Source: JAKQDH01 sp029558835
Lineage (GTDB): Bacteria > Planctomycetota > Phycisphaerae > UBA1845
NCBI GenBank assembly: GCA_035356615.1
Contig: DAOQSN010000037.1
Location: forward strand, 1-52,675
Direction: 5' to 3'
DNA length: 52,675 bases
The position numbers and the translations under genes are program-made. Numbering within the stretch: the stretch's first letter is position 1; each line of letters opens with the position of its first letter. Below the pieces are notes generated by a model. The model had not been told where the DNA came from. It searched no databases and was given only the letters and a program-made list of their open reading frames with translations. This document shows positions 51,870 through 52,675 of this stretch, one piece after another.

Positions 51870-52427
51870 ATGATTCGCAAGAGCAACCTCTTAGCACTGT
51901 CGCTGTCGCTTCTGCTGCCGGCGTCCCTCTGCGCGGCCGGCCCCGTCAGCATCTATTATGAAGCCACCCCGCTGGGCGGTAACGAATGGCAATACGTCTA
52001 CGATGTCGCCAATAACTCGCTGCCTGGCCCCATCGAGGAGTTCACCATCTGGTTCGCGCTCGGGCAGTACGCGCAATTGGCTCTGGAGACACCGGACCCG
52101 CCCGCGGGCGCGTGGGACGAGCTGGTCGCCCAGCCCGACCCGATCCTGCACGCTGACGGATTCTACGACGCGCTGACGCTGGCGACGGGCATCCCCGTCG
52201 GCGGGCACGAAAGCGGTTTCACCGTCCGCTTCGAGTGGCTCGGGACGGGGGAGCCCGGCGCGCAGCCGTTTGAGATCATCGACCCAGTGACGTTTGACAC
52301 GATCTGGGGCGGCTCGACGCTGCCGGAGCCCTCGGCCGCGGGGCTGCTGCTCTGCGCCCTGACTCTCGCCCGGCGTCACCGACGACAACGCCTCTGTTTC
52401 GAGCCGCCTCGGCCCCTGCGCGGATAA
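51870..52427 (+). CDS. PEP-CTERM sorting-domain protein
   Basis: The 185-residue product starts at ATG 51870 with AGGAG seven bases upstream. The signal peptide is LLALSLSLLLPASLCAA; a beta-rich domain follows (YYEATPLGGNEWQYVYDVAN); the C-terminus LPEPSAAGLLLCALTLARRH is a PEP-CTERM tripartite tail (PEP, hydrophobic helix, basic end), the target of an exosortase. The tail then runs on for about 15 residues (RRQRLCFEPPRPLRG), where the reading frame enters the transposase remnant, so the original stop may have been lost. No exosortase gene is in the window. Confidence 0.85.
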   Translation: MIRKSNLLALSLSLLLPASLCAAGPVSIYYEATPLGGNEWQYVYDVANNSLPGPIEEFTIWFALGQYAQLALETPDPPAGAWDELVAQPDPILHADGFYDALTLATGIPVGGHESGFTVRFEWLGTGEPGAQPFEIIDPVTFDTIWGGSTLPEPSAAGLLLCALTLARRHRRQRLCFEPPRPLRG

Positions 52428-52675
52428 GGGCGCGACCGCGCCCGGTTGGCGACGGCGTCAGGCCTTCGTCCTTCAGGATCCGGCACACCGACGAGCGGCC
52501 GACCCTCAGGCCGAGCTTCCGCAGTTCCCCGATGATCCCGCGGTGCGCCCGGCCGTAAGCGTGCGACCAACGCCTTGGAGGTGCCGGGGGAGCGGTTGGG
52601 CGAGGGGGAGGTGAGGATCAGGCGACGGCCGAGGTGGCGGCGGCGGAGGGGGGAGCGAAGCGCTGCTGCCATTCG
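52428..52675 (-). pseudogene. Transposase (integrase-type) remnant
   Basis: One minus-strand frame reads RWSHAYGRAHRGIIGELRKL followed by GLRVGRSSVCRILKDEGLTP, the helix-turn-helix preceding the integrase core in many transposases. The frame has an internal TGA upstream of this segment, and the DDE core that should follow TPSPTGRGRA is missing, replaced by the end of the PEP-CTERM gene. It is a truncated, broken mobile-element gene running off the window edge. Confidence 0.7.

Noticed and set aside
1..52675. CRISPR array, rRNA operon or prophage
   Set aside because: No regularly spaced direct repeats with unique spacers, no rRNA sequence and no phage structural genes were seen. Dispersed hairpins are not evenly spaced.

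Overview
The window is high-GC DNA (about two thirds G+C by eye) that looks like a chromosome segment of a planctomycete, probably Phycisphaerae or a related lineage. No rRNA or single-copy marker proves this. The signs are an ECF sigma factor overlapping a membrane Ser/Thr kinase with TPR-like repeats, a prepilin-like protein with an H-X-DG C-terminus, giant secreted beta-helix proteins, a dockerin-like C-terminus, a PEP-CTERM protein, CxxCGYxL zinc-ribbon membrane proteins, and intergenic spacers full of short palindromic repeats.

Layout. 1-1150: tRNA-Gln beside a 22-bp perfect palindrome, then a GC-rich repeat spacer. 1.15-6.3 kb: a small Cys-ladder lipoprotein, dnaK (convergent, shared terminator), a double-ACT protein, a DUF5658-like membrane protein and a polyprenyl diphosphate synthase. 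7.0-9.3 kb: a lipoprotein with PKD-like domains and a barrel-like C-terminal domain. 9.7-13.9 kb (minus strand): the two glycine dehydrogenase subunits gcvPB and gcvPA and a YhaM-like exoribonuclease. 14.6-17.2 kb: a XamI-type restriction endonuclease and its DNA methyltransferase. 17.4-21.0 kb: a thioredoxin-domain YyaL/DUF255 protein and two small hypotheticals. 21.6-24.9 kb: the sigma factor and kinase pair. 25.2-31.5 kb: a 1583-residue beta-helix protein and two small lipoproteins. 31.7-35.4 kb: a glycogen debranching enzyme, an unassigned minus-strand RNA candidate with its own promoter and terminator, and a Thi4-type thiazole synthase divergent from it. 35.4-39.1 kb: a decayed lipoprotein paralogue, a sulfatase-like TPR protein and the intact lipoprotein. 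39.2-41.4 kb: hslV and hslU. 42.0-46.8 kb: a zinc-ribbon membrane protein, ruvC-ruvA, a repeat lipoprotein, a Trp-rich basic protein and a cupin. 47.1-52.4 kb: a prepilin-like protein, a 1089-residue beta-helix protein and a PEP-CTERM protein. The right edge carries a broken transposase.

Functionally the window mixes housekeeping (protein quality control by DnaK and HslUV, Holliday-junction processing, glycine cleavage, isoprenoid and thiamine precursor synthesis, glycogen use) with secreted or surface proteins, one signalling pair and one restriction-modification system.

The two most distinctive signals lie outside proteins. One is a candidate RNA of about 310 nt (34322 to 34013, minus strand) that includes a 12-nt perfect complement of the 16S rRNA 3' tail. 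The other is a set of dispersed hairpin families; in one, four copies keep their flanks while the stem changes by compensating substitutions.
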